Shown here: positions 47,801-61,675 of the stretch, one piece after another | Numbering within the stretch: position 1 is the first letter of the stretch | How the letters are laid out: each line of letters begins with the position of its first letter | Assembly (NCBI RefSeq): GCF_947507565.1 | Contig: NC_089179.1 | Location: 1,054,681-1,118,680 of the forward strand | Reading direction: 5' to 3' | DNA length: 64,000 nucleotides | Source of the DNA: Oscarella lobularis | Lineage: Eukaryota > Porifera > Homoscleromorpha > Homosclerophorida > Oscarellidae | The notes under the pieces: generated by a model | What the model saw: the letters and a program-made list of their open reading frames with translations, nothing else | Told to the model about the DNA's origin: nothing | The model's database searches: none | Position numbers and translations under genes: made by a program

Positions 47801-50800
47801 TTAGAGTTCCTGACAGTTCTGGCCAACGCACTCGGGCAAAAGCACGTTGATCCTATACTTTGTTGAAGCGTCATCAGGAACGAGAGGAAACCACTACATA
47901 GATGCGCATAGACACACAAAGCAGGGAGGGCTTAGGCTCTTATACCATTAGATAGTTAGTCCCCCAGATGTTGTTAACGATGTTGAATGCAAAACCATCG
48001 TCGACGTTTGGCTTCGACACAGGGGTGGGAAACGGAGTTGGTCGGCCTGAATAGCAAGACATGACTTCGTTAGATCACAGGACACAGTAAACACTTACCA
48101 ACGCAAACAACTGACGTGTCCATTGAATTGAATCGAATGAAGGGATCCATATACAGAACTCCATCTTGAGTGTCAACGGCATGAAGATGCTGGCTTCCAT
48201 TCCTGCAGAAAAGAACACATCCTTTCGCCCTTGCATGTCCAATCGATTAGGTAAGCATACTTCATGACGTCAGAGGGATTCAACAGCTGGCCGATCTTCG
48301 TCAATCTCATGTTCTCGGGATTCTTCACGTGCGGCCGAAAGTAGACAGATAAGGACTCTAAAAAGAAAATAAAAAGCAAAACATCCTTATCTCTCTCTCT
48401 CGCTTGAATTTCGTCGAAAAAGAGGGCTACGGTACTAATTCCCCCTAATGATCAGCTGGATCAAATTGATCCTTACCGGGTAAACGCGTCGCGGTCTTGT
48501 TAAAGAGACTAATATCCATTTCTAGTCGAGCTTCAGTCTGCAACACGTCAACGACGGACCAGACAGACGCAGGAGCTCCGTAATCTGTCACCAACGATTC
48601 CGGAAACGACATTTTAAGTGCAAAACTCGCTCCCGTATCGCCTGCAGTAGAGAGAGCAACGATGTCCTCAAATGCCACTTGATATACAGTGTTCTTACTA
48701 GTTTTGTGCCAGAGTTCATTTACTACGGGGCTCACCGTTTGATGGAGAGTGTCATTCAAGCCGGGTTTACCGAAATCGCCAGGCATCCAACCAGGCGTGG
48801 GATTGATATACATCCGATATTCGTCAATAAATTTCTGCCACGGTACAATTTAGGACGCCGTTTCTCCACTGAGGCACGACGGCGATTTCTTACGGTGAAG
48901 TCTTCAGTGTCGAAGGTCTGGTAAACAAGTTGGCCCCACGGATAGTCAGCCGAAGCAAAACTGGTGCCGTGAGCCGTATTGGAAAAGTGAACGATGGCAC
49001 CAGTTTGAGGCGAAAAGGCAACTTCCAAGGGACCCGTTTTGAAGACCTGGCCAATATTATCAACCTAAAGAGCCCCCACTATGAGACACCAAAGAGACCA
49101 GTTATAGTAATAAGTTTCTAGTTTACTTTCACGTATCCGTCAAGTGCAGGCCCAGACGGTTTCAAGGCAGCCAGACGTTCATTGATCTCTTTTCTGAGTG
49201 GGTGGTCCGCCAAAGCTTCGATAGCGTAGTCTATGGCCCAAAGGCGTTGTTCCAGCCACGAATTCGTCATGCCAACGTATTCGGGAGTGTGTATGAGTGA
49301 GTGAAACTGAGTACAACTGAGATCCTTTTTGAGTACTACGGCTGTAGCTGCATGCAGTACCTCTTTATTGTGCCAGTTCATCTTGTAGTCTTTTAGGTAG
49401 CCGGACAACGCTTTTCCCCACGTGTGCTCTGGGCCTTTGGTCAGTAGACGAGAAAAGTTGAAAAATCTAAATGAATAATTATTCCATTGACTGCTATCAA
49501 GTTTTTGTTTCTTATACCTATAATCGCTGACGTTGCAAATGTTGTTCTCAACGCATTCAGATCGAGCACGCATGATCTCACGAACTTGCTGCATTTTTAC
49601 TGGATCCGAGGGAACTCCGTAAATCCTAGCAATCGAATGAAAAAGTAGGCCAAAGGCTCCCTCAGTCATCTCCTCTACCATACCAGGTATCTCCAATTTC
49701 TTCGGTGTAAACGGGCAACGTGTCCTTCATGGGAAGAATGGCTCGTACAAAAGAATCAAAATCAGAAGCAACAATCTAAAAAAAATAAAAAAAAGATGCC
49801 ATTACAACGTTTCGTCTCTGTCTCCCCGTCCCTCACCTTAGCCCCCGGAAACAACTTCCTAATAGCAGCAAAATCGTCCAGAACTTCTTTCATGGCCGGA
49901 GGCCCTGAGTTGTCGACTCTGAATCGAAACGCAAGTGCGTGACTCGATCCAGGAACCGTCACGGTACTATCAGCCGTAACACCCGACATCCCCCCGTAGC
50001 CTTTCGCATGCCACATAGCAATCACTGATTGATTCGTTGGCTTGTGCAACCACTTGAATATAGGCGGAACAGCTGGGGGCATAGACGAAGGATTTACGCC
50101 AACAGACAGCGCCTCCACGCCATTGGAAACCAACGTAGGAATGATTGATCTAGACAAAAATCTATCAATAATTATTGATTCACTTGTCGTCTTTTTTTCC
50201 TGCCTCGTCGTTCCGGGAACGTCGCGCTGAGACATGGTCAATTTTGGCGATTTTTTGAAACGAGCGTCCAACATGTGTGACATTTTCACGTGAAAGTCCA
50301 TAAAATCGGCGTCGATTATTTCCAGCTGGGAATTAAAAGGCATTGCGTGCCAGCTGATGTCGCCACGATTTACAGCATCGATAAACTGAAGAGATTGGAG
50401 TGCATTTACTACTATATCACCTCTTTTCTCACCATGGTGATGTTGTCTTTGGAAGGGCAATGAAGGCCCATGTTCGGCGGGCAGTCCAAGTACAAATAAA
50501 CGAGATAAGAATGAGTGAGAAAGACGAGCTGTTCTTCGCCGCCTCGCGAGCGAAGCGCTTGCGACGTCGCGATGCTGTCGTGGAAATAGTGATCAAAGTA
50601 TCTAGAAGAAAAAGGAAATAGAAGGACGAAGCGCTCACGTTTCTTTTCCGCTTGCCTGTTGACGACGTTCGCCGCCGTGTCGGCGAATCCGACGTCCAAG
50701 TGACACGTCGAGACGAAATGCACCGTATCGATGTTAGCCGGCTCGCTCAAAGACGAACCGACAACGACGATAACGAGCACGCTGCACAACCAAAGACCGG

Positions 50801-50807
50801 CGGCCAT
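47801..50807 (-). CDS. DUF5054 / GH38-like glycosidase, copy 2, secreted
   Basis: Starts MAAGLWLCSVLVIVVVGSSL, a signal peptide, then VHFVSTCHLDVGFADTAANV with the metal-binding HxD. It continues ISWHAMPFNSQLEIIDADFM, MTMSQRDVPGTTR, VSNGVEALSVGVNPSSMPPA, IAMWHAKGYGGMSGV, FRVDNSGPPAMKEVLDDFAA, ARSECVENNICNVSD, LLTKGPEHTWGKALSGYLKD and FPESLVTDYGAPASVWSVVD. Reading stops soon after NIWGTNYLMV unless the donor ATG|GTATAA is used. Splicing to WFPLVPDDASTKYRINVLLP gives a tail parallel to copy 1 and a stop at 47801-47803, with an extra VGQNCQEL. Introns sit at equivalent places in both copies. Together with copy 1 it is an inverted pair about 18 kb apart. Substrate unknown. Confidence 0.82.
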
Positions 50808-50939
50808 AGATATGCAGACAGTATACGGGGGTTAACGGTGCCGTGACGTTTTCGTGACGCCCCGTGACGCCAGAGTTGGCGGAGTGAGGAGGTAGCGGCG
50901 GCTGCGACAGCCGACGTTCGCAACACGTTTCGCTTCGCA

Positions 50940-51452
50940 ATGGAAGTCGTTCGGCGACTGCCGTCTGGTGGAAAGAAGAAGGTAAGGAGGCGATTTGGAA
51001 GTACATTTCTTGCAGGAAATGAGCCGTCGCATGTTTGGCTTCCTGTACTAACCGCGTCGTTTCTCCCTTCGTTGTTAGAATGGTGGCGGCGGCGCGTCGA
51101 CGAGTCCTTTAGTACTCGAAAAGTCGGACGGGTAAGTCGACGTCGTAAGAGAACGTGGGAAAAAAGGCCCAGTGATCGCGAACGAAATGCGCGCGTCGCG
51201 ACGTTTTTCGCACGTCGAATAGTTGCACCTTCGCCTGGCCCATATGCGAGGAACCGAACGACAATCTTTGTTTTCGTAGAAGCTGCAGTCGATTGTTCGA
51301 CAGGAACTCTATCGGTGAGTTATTTCTCACGCCCGTCTTCGCGGATCTCGAATCGAATATCTTGTTTATGTTTTGCAGGAAGCCTTACGAGCACGGACGC
51401 AACGTTTGCAACGAACACCCAGACGAGCTACAGGTACTGTAGGAGAAATTGA
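50940..51452 (+). CDS. Possible small spliced gene, divergent from DUF5054 copy 2
   Basis: ATG at 50940 gives MEVVRRLPSGGKKK to a good donor (AAG|GTAAGG). An exon NGGGGASTSPLVLEKSDG follows (acceptor near 51079, donor GGTAAG near 51131). Then come GSCSRLFDRNSI and GSLTSTDATFATNTQTSYR, ending YCRRN with TGA at 51452. Phases join without a stop, giving about 67 residues, Ser/Thr-rich and without a membrane segment or known domain. The exons could instead belong to a 5' untranslated region. It lies 132 bases from the DUF5054 start in head-to-head orientation. From here to 51796 nothing else is recognised. Confidence 0.3.
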   Translation: MEVVRRLPSGGKKKVRRRFGSTFLAGNEPSHVWLPVLTASFLPSLLEWWRRRVDESFSTRKVGRVSRRRKRTWEKRPSDRERNARVATFFARRIVAPSPGPYARNRTTIFVFVEAAVDCSTGTLSVSYFSRPSSRISNRISCLCFAGSLTSTDATFATNTQTSYRYCRRN

Positions 51453-51796
51453 TCTACGACGCGCGTCATCGCTAACGAGACCCCAAACGAAGGGTGCGGC
51501 CCCCGCGTTCGATGAGCCTGACAGCACATTGTTTATTCAGTTAGCGTAATAGCGTCGGCTCTTTTACGATCCATTGCAGAGTAGAATCGATCGAGGATGC
51601 GATAGAACAGGAGGCCCTTCTTAGTCCCACAATATTGAGCGCGTCTCTAAGGACGCCTACGCCTCCTCGCCCGCGCGCTCGCGCGCCACTTCCGCCGCCC
51701 TGTCGCTTTCTATACGACGCGGGGATGACGCACTCATATGCCTTCCCTCCGTAATTTCACCCACCCACGCCCCGCTCACATGTCGTACATAGATCC

Positions 51797-54440
51797 TTGG
51801 GCTCGCTCGAAAGTACGACATCGAGACTCGAATTGAGCGAGAAAGAGTGGTGGATGGTGAGCGGTACATCGATGGAAAAATCGAGCGACGGCGCATCGCC
51901 GCCGCCGCTCCCCAGCGTCCCGCGTCATCTGCGTCGCGATTTCGATTCGAAACACACCCAATCGGCGCCGTCGAGCCCGAACACGGACGTTCGTCGTTCG
52001 TTGACGATGCCGCGATCGCCGCCGACGCCCGACGCCTTTTCGCCGACGAGAAGCCTGAGCTACGGCAATTTGCGTCGACGCGAATCGCCCACGCCCCGAT
52101 TGCCCGGCGGCATCGGCGATCCGTCGAGCCCGAGTCCGCGACGAAACGATCGGGTCGCCGAGTTTCCGAACGGCAGTCCGTCGTCCGGCGGCATCGCCGA
52201 TTCGTCGACGCAAGGACGGCGTCAGTCGTCGCCGCTTCATTCGCCCCAGTTGCGACGACGAAAACTTCGCAGTTCGATTGGATCGTCGGATTTGACGAAA
52301 GCGCGACCGCTCGTCGCGCGTCGCGTCGACGACGGCGATAGCGAGGGAAGCGGAGGCGGAAACGATATCGACGGCGATCGCGATCATTTCATTGTCGATA
52401 CGGAGATGGCGTTTCGTCGCGAGTCGAATAACGACGTACGATGCGACGATGACGTCCGCGCATGGCTTCTTCCCGGTTTTTACTTCTTCCTTCTTATAGA
52501 TTCGACTCAATCAATATGAAATGGGGAAGCCGATCGGACAGGTGAGTTGACACCGTACTTCCTCCTCGCGGTTTTCATGCGCTTTTTGCGTGCAGGGCGC
52601 GTACGGCACGGTGATCGAGGCGCGCAACGTTTACGATCACAAGAAATATGTACGAGCGGGTTTCGGTTGGTTTCTATTGTTTTTGAGATGTCCTTTCGTA
52701 CCTCCTAGGCGGTCAAAGTCATGTCGAAGAGAAAGCTGAAGAAGGCGGCATTCGGTCAGTCATTTTCCGCTATTTTCGGAATCGTTTCCTCTATTGGATT
52801 CGCGTTGTCTAGGTCACCGATTAGGAAAGGGAAGTCTGGAAACGGTGCGAAAAGAGATTGCGATTTTGAAGAAAGTTCGCCACAGGAATGTCGTCAAGCT
52901 GTTCGAAGTGAGTCGGGGCGCGTCGAGGCGTTTTCCTCTGTTACTGTTCCACTTCCAGGTCATCAATGCCAAAGACGAAAGCGACATGTATCTCGGTATG
53001 TAGCTTATCTCCTTTTGGGGCTACTTAATTAATTGATTCACGTTTCCTCTGTAGTGTTTGAGCTGGTAGAGCACGGGTGAGCGAGACCGTCCGTCTAAAG
53101 AGACCGACTATGTGTACGTTTTTTTTTTGTATAGGCAAGTCCTCGAGGTGAATCAGGGCGAATGTTTATCCGAAGAACGGGCGTGGGATTATTTCATCGA
53201 TCTTCTGTTGGGCGTTGAATATCGTATGATATCTGTCGATCCTGTCGCGAAATTATGACGTCATTTTTGTTTTTTAGTTCATTCCTTGGGTGTTGTTCAC
53301 AGAGACATCAAGCCGTCGAATTTGCTTATTGATGGCGAGGACAGGCTGAAGGTGCGTTAATCAGCGAGTTGGTTATCAGAGAAACGATTTGCTTGTGCGT
53401 TGAATAGATTGCTGATTTTGGAGTTTCTGAAATGTTCGAAAAGGACGGTTCGACGAGATTGTCCAAGACGGCCGGAAGCCCTGCCTTCATGGCACCAGAA
53501 ATGCTGATAGGTAGGATGCCCTTTTTTTTGAATAGGCAACTGCTAACTTGTCTTTGCTTTGTCAGCTGAGCCAGGTGGCACGATCAAGTACGAAGCGAAG
53601 GTGAGTTGCCTAGGAAGGAAGAAAGGCATGAATAAGGCTTCTTTTCTCTGTAGCCACTCGATATTTGGTCTATGGGAGTCACACTCTACTGTTGGATCTA
53701 TGGCCAGGTGAGCAGAGCATGCATAGGAACCTGCTCTTCATTTCACAGCCGCTTTTCTGTTTCTTCTAGTGTCCTTTTTGGCCTGAACGGCCCAATGACA
53801 TGGTCGAATTGCAGGATCGCATCACAAGCGAAGAGTAAGTCGTTTGCGTGTGCGTGTGCGTGTGCGTGACTTACCTTTGCCTATTTGTTTAGATTGGCTT
53901 TTCCGGACGAGTGAGTAGTCCTATTGATTCTCCGTCTGCTCTTTCACTTCAATTATTGTTTAGGCCTGTTGCAAGTGATGACGTCAAGCATCTTCTTACT
54001 CGTTTACTGGAGAAGAATCCCAGCAATCGAATAAGGATTCCCGAGATAAGAGTACGCGCGTTTGACGTGCCTTACCAATTTTCTTCAATCGAATTTCTTT
54101 GTAGGGCCATCCTTGGGTGATGAGTCGCCTTGGAAATGTCAGCCAGTCTTTTCGGTTGGAAGAAAAGACGAATTTTGCTCGCTTCAGCATCACATCGCAA
54201 GAAATTCGAGACGCCGTTCGGCAGAACACGACGTTGAGCGATAAGGAGAAGGCGACGGTCGTCTCGTTGGCGGAAAAGGGGAGGAGGGAACGAAGTCCTG
54301 GATCTGATGAAGATTCCGCTTTCCAGTCGTCGCCGCCGTCGCGAGATCTCTCTTCGTCAAGTCTTTTGTCGAGCAAGACGAGTTTTACGAGCTCGAATCG
54401 TCGGAGTCCCCCGACCGAAGACGAAGATCTTAGCGCGTGA
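51797..54440 (+). CDS. CaMKK-like serine/threonine kinase without the RP insert
   Basis: The N-terminal 190 residues are disordered, Ser/Pro/Arg-rich (RRSLTMPRSPPTPDAFSP and similar). The kinase domain begins LNQYEMGKPIGQGAYGTVIE with the glycine loop, then the AVKVMSKRKLKKAAFG lysine, EIAILKKVRHRNVVKLFEV, YLVFELVEHGQVLEV and VVHRDIKPSNLLIDGEDRLK. These are followed by [54 protein letters not shown] and LLEKNPSNRIRIPEIRGHPW. All catalytic residues are present. The sequence is of the CaMKK/LKB1-kinase group, but the Arg-Pro insert of true CaMKKs is replaced by a short GHRLGKGSLETVRK. The tail after HPWV lacks the CaM-binding block of the neighbouring paralog. It ends EDEDLSA. Possibly a calmodulin-independent upstream kinase of AMPK-like kinases. 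Confidence 0.82.
53848..53871. repeat. TGCGTG hexanucleotide repeat in a kinase intron
   Basis: About four TGCGTG/GTGTGC units lie in a short intron of the CaMKK-like gene, just before the tiny exon encoding LAFPDE. No coding consequence. Confidence 0.7.
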
Positions 54441-54448
54441 CATGCATG

Positions 54449-54470
54449 GCGCGCGCGCGCGCGCGCGCGC
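54449..54470. repeat. (GC)11 dinucleotide repeat
   Basis: Eleven GC units lie 9 bases after the stop codon of the CaMKK-like gene, in the 146-base gap between two convergent kinase genes. Alternating GC of this length can adopt Z-DNA; whether it does here is unknown. Confidence 0.9.
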
Positions 54471-54586
54471 TTACTACTACTGTAGAGATTCATCGCGAGT
54501 GTAAATTTTAGGTCTTTTTTGTGTGTGGTGTGTGTAATTTAATTAGAGAGTACCTTGCAAGCGTTCCCGATATTCTTTATGTACAG

Positions 54587-56808
<2,222 letters not shown>

Positions 56809-56880
56809 GGTTGATAGGTGGCGTGCTCGCGTCGCGGATCTGTCTAGACTGGGACTGACTGACTGACTGAGTCGACAGCA

Positions 56881-56890
56881 ATTTATATAG
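56881..56890 (-). promoter_or_regulatory. Probable TATA box of the CaMKK gene
   Basis: On the minus strand CTATATAAAT lies about 75 bases upstream of the preferred start codon, which implies a short 5' untranslated region of about 45 bases. Confidence 0.5.
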
Positions 56891-57609
56891 GGCGAGGAAC
56901 GCAAAACTTGATTTACGTAAACGTTTGGAGGAAGCCAAGCAGACTGGCTGCTTGGTTGACCCCCGTCCCGTCCCATCCCGTCCCATCCCTGCGCATTACG
57001 AAACGGAGGTCAAACGACAGACGCGGAAGCTATACTACTCCGATCCGATTTATTTTGCGCTTCTTTTTGTTACCTCGGTATTTGTCCGAGCTTCGGCGTT
57101 CGGCTGCTTTTCTCTGGAATAAAATCAAAAGCGTTCGCGACGCGACGGGTTACCACGCTTTCGATTGCACCTTCGCTACGCGTCCGACGTTCGCCTGGGC
57201 TACTGTTCGTCAGCGGATCTCCCTTAAAGGTGGGAACGTGTTCGAAACGGCTGCTCGGGCCGCGGGACGAGGATTCTCGTACGTTTTTCGCGTCCATCAG
57301 CGACGTTCTGGTCGTTCGCGTTTCGAATGCTGATTAGTCGGCGGAAGGAAGGCCTATACAATCGAGTCGTAGCAACGAGAAGAGTTCCTGCTGCTTGTAA
57401 AGCGGAATTCGAAGAAAAGTGACGAATCTCGAATGTCCCGGATAATAGGGTAAATCTACTGTGTATTGGGGCCAGTATTGGCCTGGGCTGGCCTGGGACT
57501 ATGTAGCTGGTCGAGTACTTCAGCAGCTTTTCTTACGCCCTTACGATTTTGAATTTGTTATGCCGATACACTAATAACTGCGCACTTTCACGCGACACTA
57601 CGCGCAGAA
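56891..57609. other. Divergent intergenic region CaMKK / PWP1
   Basis: About 700 bases upstream of both genes. It contains a CCCGTCCCATCCCGTCCCAT run at about 56968-56989 and a direct TGGCCTGGGCTGGCCTGGG duplication near 57480. ORFs here are short and basic with no recognisable product. Confidence 0.4.
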
Positions 57610-60046
57610 AAATGATTTCCTGTCTTGCCTGGGTTCGAAAAGGAATAGCGAAAGCGAATCCCGAGAAGGTATTTTACAGAAGGCCTGGTCTTCTTTTTCC
57701 GCTCACTAGAAATGCGCGCGTCAGGTCGTTCCGTCGTCCGACGACGTAAAGCGAATCGTCGAAGAAGCACGAAGAAATCTCGAGTGAGTCGTCACGATCG
57801 CGAGAAACGCGGGCTGACAGAAACAAATCGTTGCAGTGGAATCGTCGAGCAAACGAAAACCGACTCGGAATGCATGGAAATCGACGACGGCGACAAGGAT
57901 GTCGATATTGAGAAGATCTACGAAATGGACGACTACGACGACGACGAAAACGAAACGATCGCAGTCGGCGGAGGCGTTCAAGTGTCCGAAATGAGCGATC
58001 TCGCCTGCTACGCGTCAAACGACGACGATCCTTACGTGACAGTCAAAGAGGATGTAAGGGAGAGTGGACACGGGCAGTTTGCAGCGATCTAAAAAGATTG
58101 TTACACAAGATTGAAGACGAGGACGAATCGATTACGTCTGGCGACAATCTCATTGTAGCTGGTCGAGCAGATGGCGACATGAGTACACTGGATGTCTTTG
58201 GTAACGCTCCCGAGTCCTAGAGAAAGATAAATGAAAGCTTTTCCTTCCGATTTAGTGTACAATGACGAAGAGAGCAGTTTGTTTGCTCATCATACGATAC
58301 TCTTATCGTCGTTTCCTCTCGCCGTTGAATGGATGGATTTTGATCCGCGTTCGGGCGAGAGCGATAAAGGTGGGAGAGAGGGAGGACAGTAAGGAGAAGG
58401 AGGATGTGCTTTTTTATTGTTCGGGGTTCTAGCGAATTATGTCGCTGTGGGGACCATGGAGCCCGAAATCGGCGTCTGGAATCTGGACGTCGTCGAAAGT
58501 CTCGAGCCCGTCTTCACGTTGGGGTCCAAAGGTCGAAATTCCAAGTCGAGAAAAAAGGTGATGATGGGTTTTGAGTCAGAGGCGATTGGTGTGGCGAACG
58601 ACTATTTTCGTAGAAGCCATCTGGCGGGCACAATGATGCTGTTATGGCTTTGTCCTGGAGTCAGATAACGAGGTGATCTGACTTTCCTTCTCCCCATCTC
58701 CTCGGGGACTTGTCGGTTCATTGTCCACGTGGCAGGAAAGTGCTAGCTAGTGGATCTGCAGACAAGACAATACGTCTATGGGATATGGCCAGGGGGAACA
58801 ACACTCACTGTATAACAGACCACGAGGATAAGGTGACAGCGCTTTGTCTTTCACGCACGGCTTTATACGTTCGTTTTACAAGGTTCAAACGCTAGCTTGG
58901 CATCCTCATCTTGCTCATACTCTGCTCTCCGGATCTTTTGATCGGTAGATTGTTTTTCTTTCTCTCTTCTTGATGATGCAATACTTCCTCCTTGGCAGAT
59001 CTGTGCGATTGCACGACTCTAGGGATCCCACTGTGAGTTGGCGAAATAAGATAATCGATTTGATGTGTTTACTGGTGAGGTCTCTAGTCTAATTCCAAGT
59101 CGTGGACTCTGTGCGGACAGATCGAGAAAGTAGCTTGGGACGATTCGTCAGCAAACAACTTCCTGGTTAGGCCACCTGGCACGCTTCCAGCTTCTACTGA
59201 ACTCAATTAATAAATGCACATTGAAGGCTTCGACCGACAATGGCTTTGTTTTTGGAATCGACATTCGTCGAACGGAACCCGTTTTTAGCTTTCAGGCCCA
59301 CTCCGACGCAGTGACTGGTAATACGATACTGACCTTTGCCATATTTAACATCCTCTCTTGATTCAGCTTTATGCACAAGTTCCATTGTTCCTGGATGTCT
59401 TGTAACGGGATCCGATGACAGGACATTGAAAGTGTGGGATACTAAAGTATGATTTTTCGTAGTAAACTAAATTCGTATCTGCACCTGGCTTGACTCATTG
59501 ACACCTTAGGGTGGCGAGCCGCTTCACCTCCTGACCAAAAAACTGAAAGTGGTACTAAAGGAAGCTCTTTTTAGATGTGCAAATGCAATTCTCTTGTCTT
59601 CTAATCAAGGGACCAATTCTCTGCGCGGCGATGGCTCCGGATATACCTTTTGTGGTTGCCACCGGCGGTCAGAAGGAATCGCTCAGAGTGGTCACCCCTC
59701 CCGAATTGGCTACAGGCAAGTCCCCGCCGCAGTCTAAACTTTGACTGACTGACTTATCTGGTCTTCAGCTCGCGAACATTTTGAAGGGAGGCTCTCGGTA
59801 TGTGGACAGCTCCCCCGCCAGGAATGGTCTTCCAAGTCGAAAGCTTCCTGTTTTTAGATTCCTGTTCCAGCTATTGATACGTGCGCTGATTCAACATGTG
59901 AATCAGAAGAAATGTTTTCTTCCGGTGGTTATGCCCCACCCGATGTCAGAACCGCCTCCTCCCTCCGACGCGATCGCTCTGCGAAACCGAAGGGCAAGCT
60001 AAAAGGAAAGAAGAGAGTTCTTAGTGTAAAAGCATCTCGTAAATGA
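57610..60046 (+). CDS. PWP1: Periodic tryptophan protein 1 (PWP1)
   Basis: WD40 protein of ribosome biogenesis and Pol I chromatin regulation. The N-terminus [19 protein letters not shown] matches human VTCVAWVRCGVAKETPDK. Next, [20 protein letters not shown] corresponds to the KEEVKRLIAEAKEKLQ helix, then an acidic stretch ([12 protein letters not shown]) and [69 protein letters not shown] and [12 protein letters not shown] mark the propeller. [60 protein letters not shown] and [20 protein letters not shown] complete it. The last exons read [20 protein letters not shown] and a basic tail [17 protein letters not shown] ending at 60046. Exon phases are consistent. Secure ortholog. Confidence 0.92.
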
Positions 60047-60323
60047 CCTGTAAGATCGATGAGATCATGTCTGTTTATGGAATAAAGTCAAGGGTTATTG
60101 TGAAACGACGCTATACGAAGATGTACAAATGACTTCCGTTGAGTCGCGTGCAGTAGGGTGGGGCCCACATCTCAGAAGGTTCTTTCTCGATGCGATTGAC
60201 TCATCGCGACGAAAATAACGCGTCATTCTACTATACCTTTTGTCCACCGAACCTTACTTTACCTTAGGTACCCACGGCAATTAAGTTGGGGTTTCCCGTA
60301 CACGTCATCCAACAGGACACGAG

Positions 60324-60330
60324 TATAAAA
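60324..60330 (+). promoter_or_regulatory. Probable TATA box of the orphan ORF at 60368
   Basis: TATAAAA lies 38-44 bases before the ATG at 60368, placing a start site almost at the start codon. The region 60047-60323 otherwise holds only the PWP1 3' end. Confidence 0.45.
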
Positions 60331-60367
60331 TCAGCTGCCCGAAGCAGACTTCCTCATTTGCTCACCA

Positions 60368-60808
60368 ATGATTGGAGAAGCATCCTTTCGAATCGAAGAG
60401 TGTCATCAGCGATCGGGAGAAATCGGCTCGATACACGAGGCGCGTGTCAGAACGTCTCACTCGGAGATTTCCACGAACGCACTCCCCCCTCGGCTCGCTC
60501 CCCCTCCGCTGGCAATAGGGGACGCGGCTAATCACCAGCAACAGACCCACGCCGATAACAGCGTGGAACTGCGCAGAACAATCGCCCGCGAACTCGTACG
60601 GTGCGTCGAACGGTTCGAAGAGGAGAGGGACGTTCGGTATCTCGATATAATGACAGCGAGTCAACGGGTGATATCGAAGATGAGTCAGTGCGTTGGGGTA
60701 CTCAGCTGTTGCTTCCGACCGAATAAAGTCTGCCGCGATTACCTGACAAAGGTTGGACTTCGCTTCGCGGCAGCTCTCCTTCCTTTCAATAACGACGAAA
60801 TGATCTAA
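60368..60808 (+). CDS. Intronless orphan protein, 146 residues
   Basis: A single uninterrupted ORF starts MIGEASFRIEECHQRSGEIG, with a Pro-rich middle (LPPRLAPPPLAIGD). A predicted helical second half follows: SVELRRTIARELVRCVERFE, DIMTASQRVISKMSQCVGVL, a CC pair, and CRDYLTKVGLRFAAALLPFN. It ends NNDEMI. I do not recognise the family. The charged, helix-compatible repeat of hydrophobic positions and the TATA box close upstream make it more likely to be real than its neighbours. There is no signal peptide or membrane helix. It stands out in a window where nearly every gene has many introns, so it may be young or retroposed. Confidence 0.45.
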   Translation: MIGEASFRIEECHQRSGEIGSIHEARVRTSHSEISTNALPPRLAPPPLAIGDAANHQQQTHADNSVELRRTIARELVRCVERFEEERDVRYLDIMTASQRVISKMSQCVGVLSCCFRPNKVCRDYLTKVGLRFAAALLPFNNDEMI

Positions 60809-61675
60809 AAGAACCGAACCAAAGAACGAACTATATATCATTATCAGTGCCTTATTGTATAAGTAGCCGTTGCCTTTTTTTTTTTGTACAGAGATCTTTG
60901 TATAAACAGATGTGTATATTGAGTTTAGAGAGCGTCCATCCTCTCTCGTTCCAATGCTCAAACCGACCTACCGCGGATTCGCGCCAACTTTTTGTCCCAC
61001 GACCCACCCACCTATAATGCGAACCGCAAAGACAACCTACGCAAACAATTCCCTCAGCAGGCGGGAGTTTAATATTGAATCAATTAATGCGTCAAACAGT
61101 CCGATGACTCTTCCGTTCGAGCGCGAAACGACACTTTCGGTGCCAATAAAGACACTTTAGCGGTCTAGAACGCGACAAACGGGTGCCCATATTGTCCGCG
61201 AGCGTGGGCGGAAGTGGCGTGACTCACGAGCACACGCGTCCATCCCGAACCGAACGCGCCCGTGCAACGGGTCCTCCGACTACGGTCGCGTTTCAATATA
61301 CCAACTTTTAGTTCGGCTTCCCCGAGGACTCGTACAAGTGCAGCACCTGCTTTCACTTATTAAGCAGACCACACACGTGAGAGGGCGGAGCACTCGATGC
61401 TACTCCTCTCCCACACCGTTGTAAGGAACGCGAAAACGTGCGCCAAGAAAGCATGCTGTACCCCACTACTTTAAAAATCAAAAGTAAAACCGGCCTATTT
61501 CGATTCGGGATGGTGCAACGGGGATAACAAAGCAAAGGGATCAAGACTTGCACGGGCAAGTACTAAGGGACTTCCCCCATCTGTAACATAATAGGCCTGC
61601 CTACACACTCTCTGCGTCATACATTACGCAGCAACCAGACGAGTAACAACGCTTCAGCCTCGCTCGTCAAAAAAA
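60809..61675. other. Intergenic, no gene recognised
   Basis: AT- and pyrimidine-rich segments (a poly-T run near 60878) and 200 bases of mixed sequence. No supported ORF or RNA gene seen. Confidence 0.4.

Noticed and set aside
47461-47919. Minus-strand 152-codon ORF as a separate membrane protein gene
   Set aside because: Its first third overlaps, in another frame, the final DUF5054 exon that is fixed by similarity to copy 1. The rest starts 13 bases after that stop and lacks independent support.
51776-52510. 244-codon minus-strand ORF and a second plus-frame ORF over the kinase N-terminus
   Set aside because: These are shadows of the Ser/Pro/Arg-rich N-terminal exon of the CaMKK-like gene, which continues in frame into the kinase domain.
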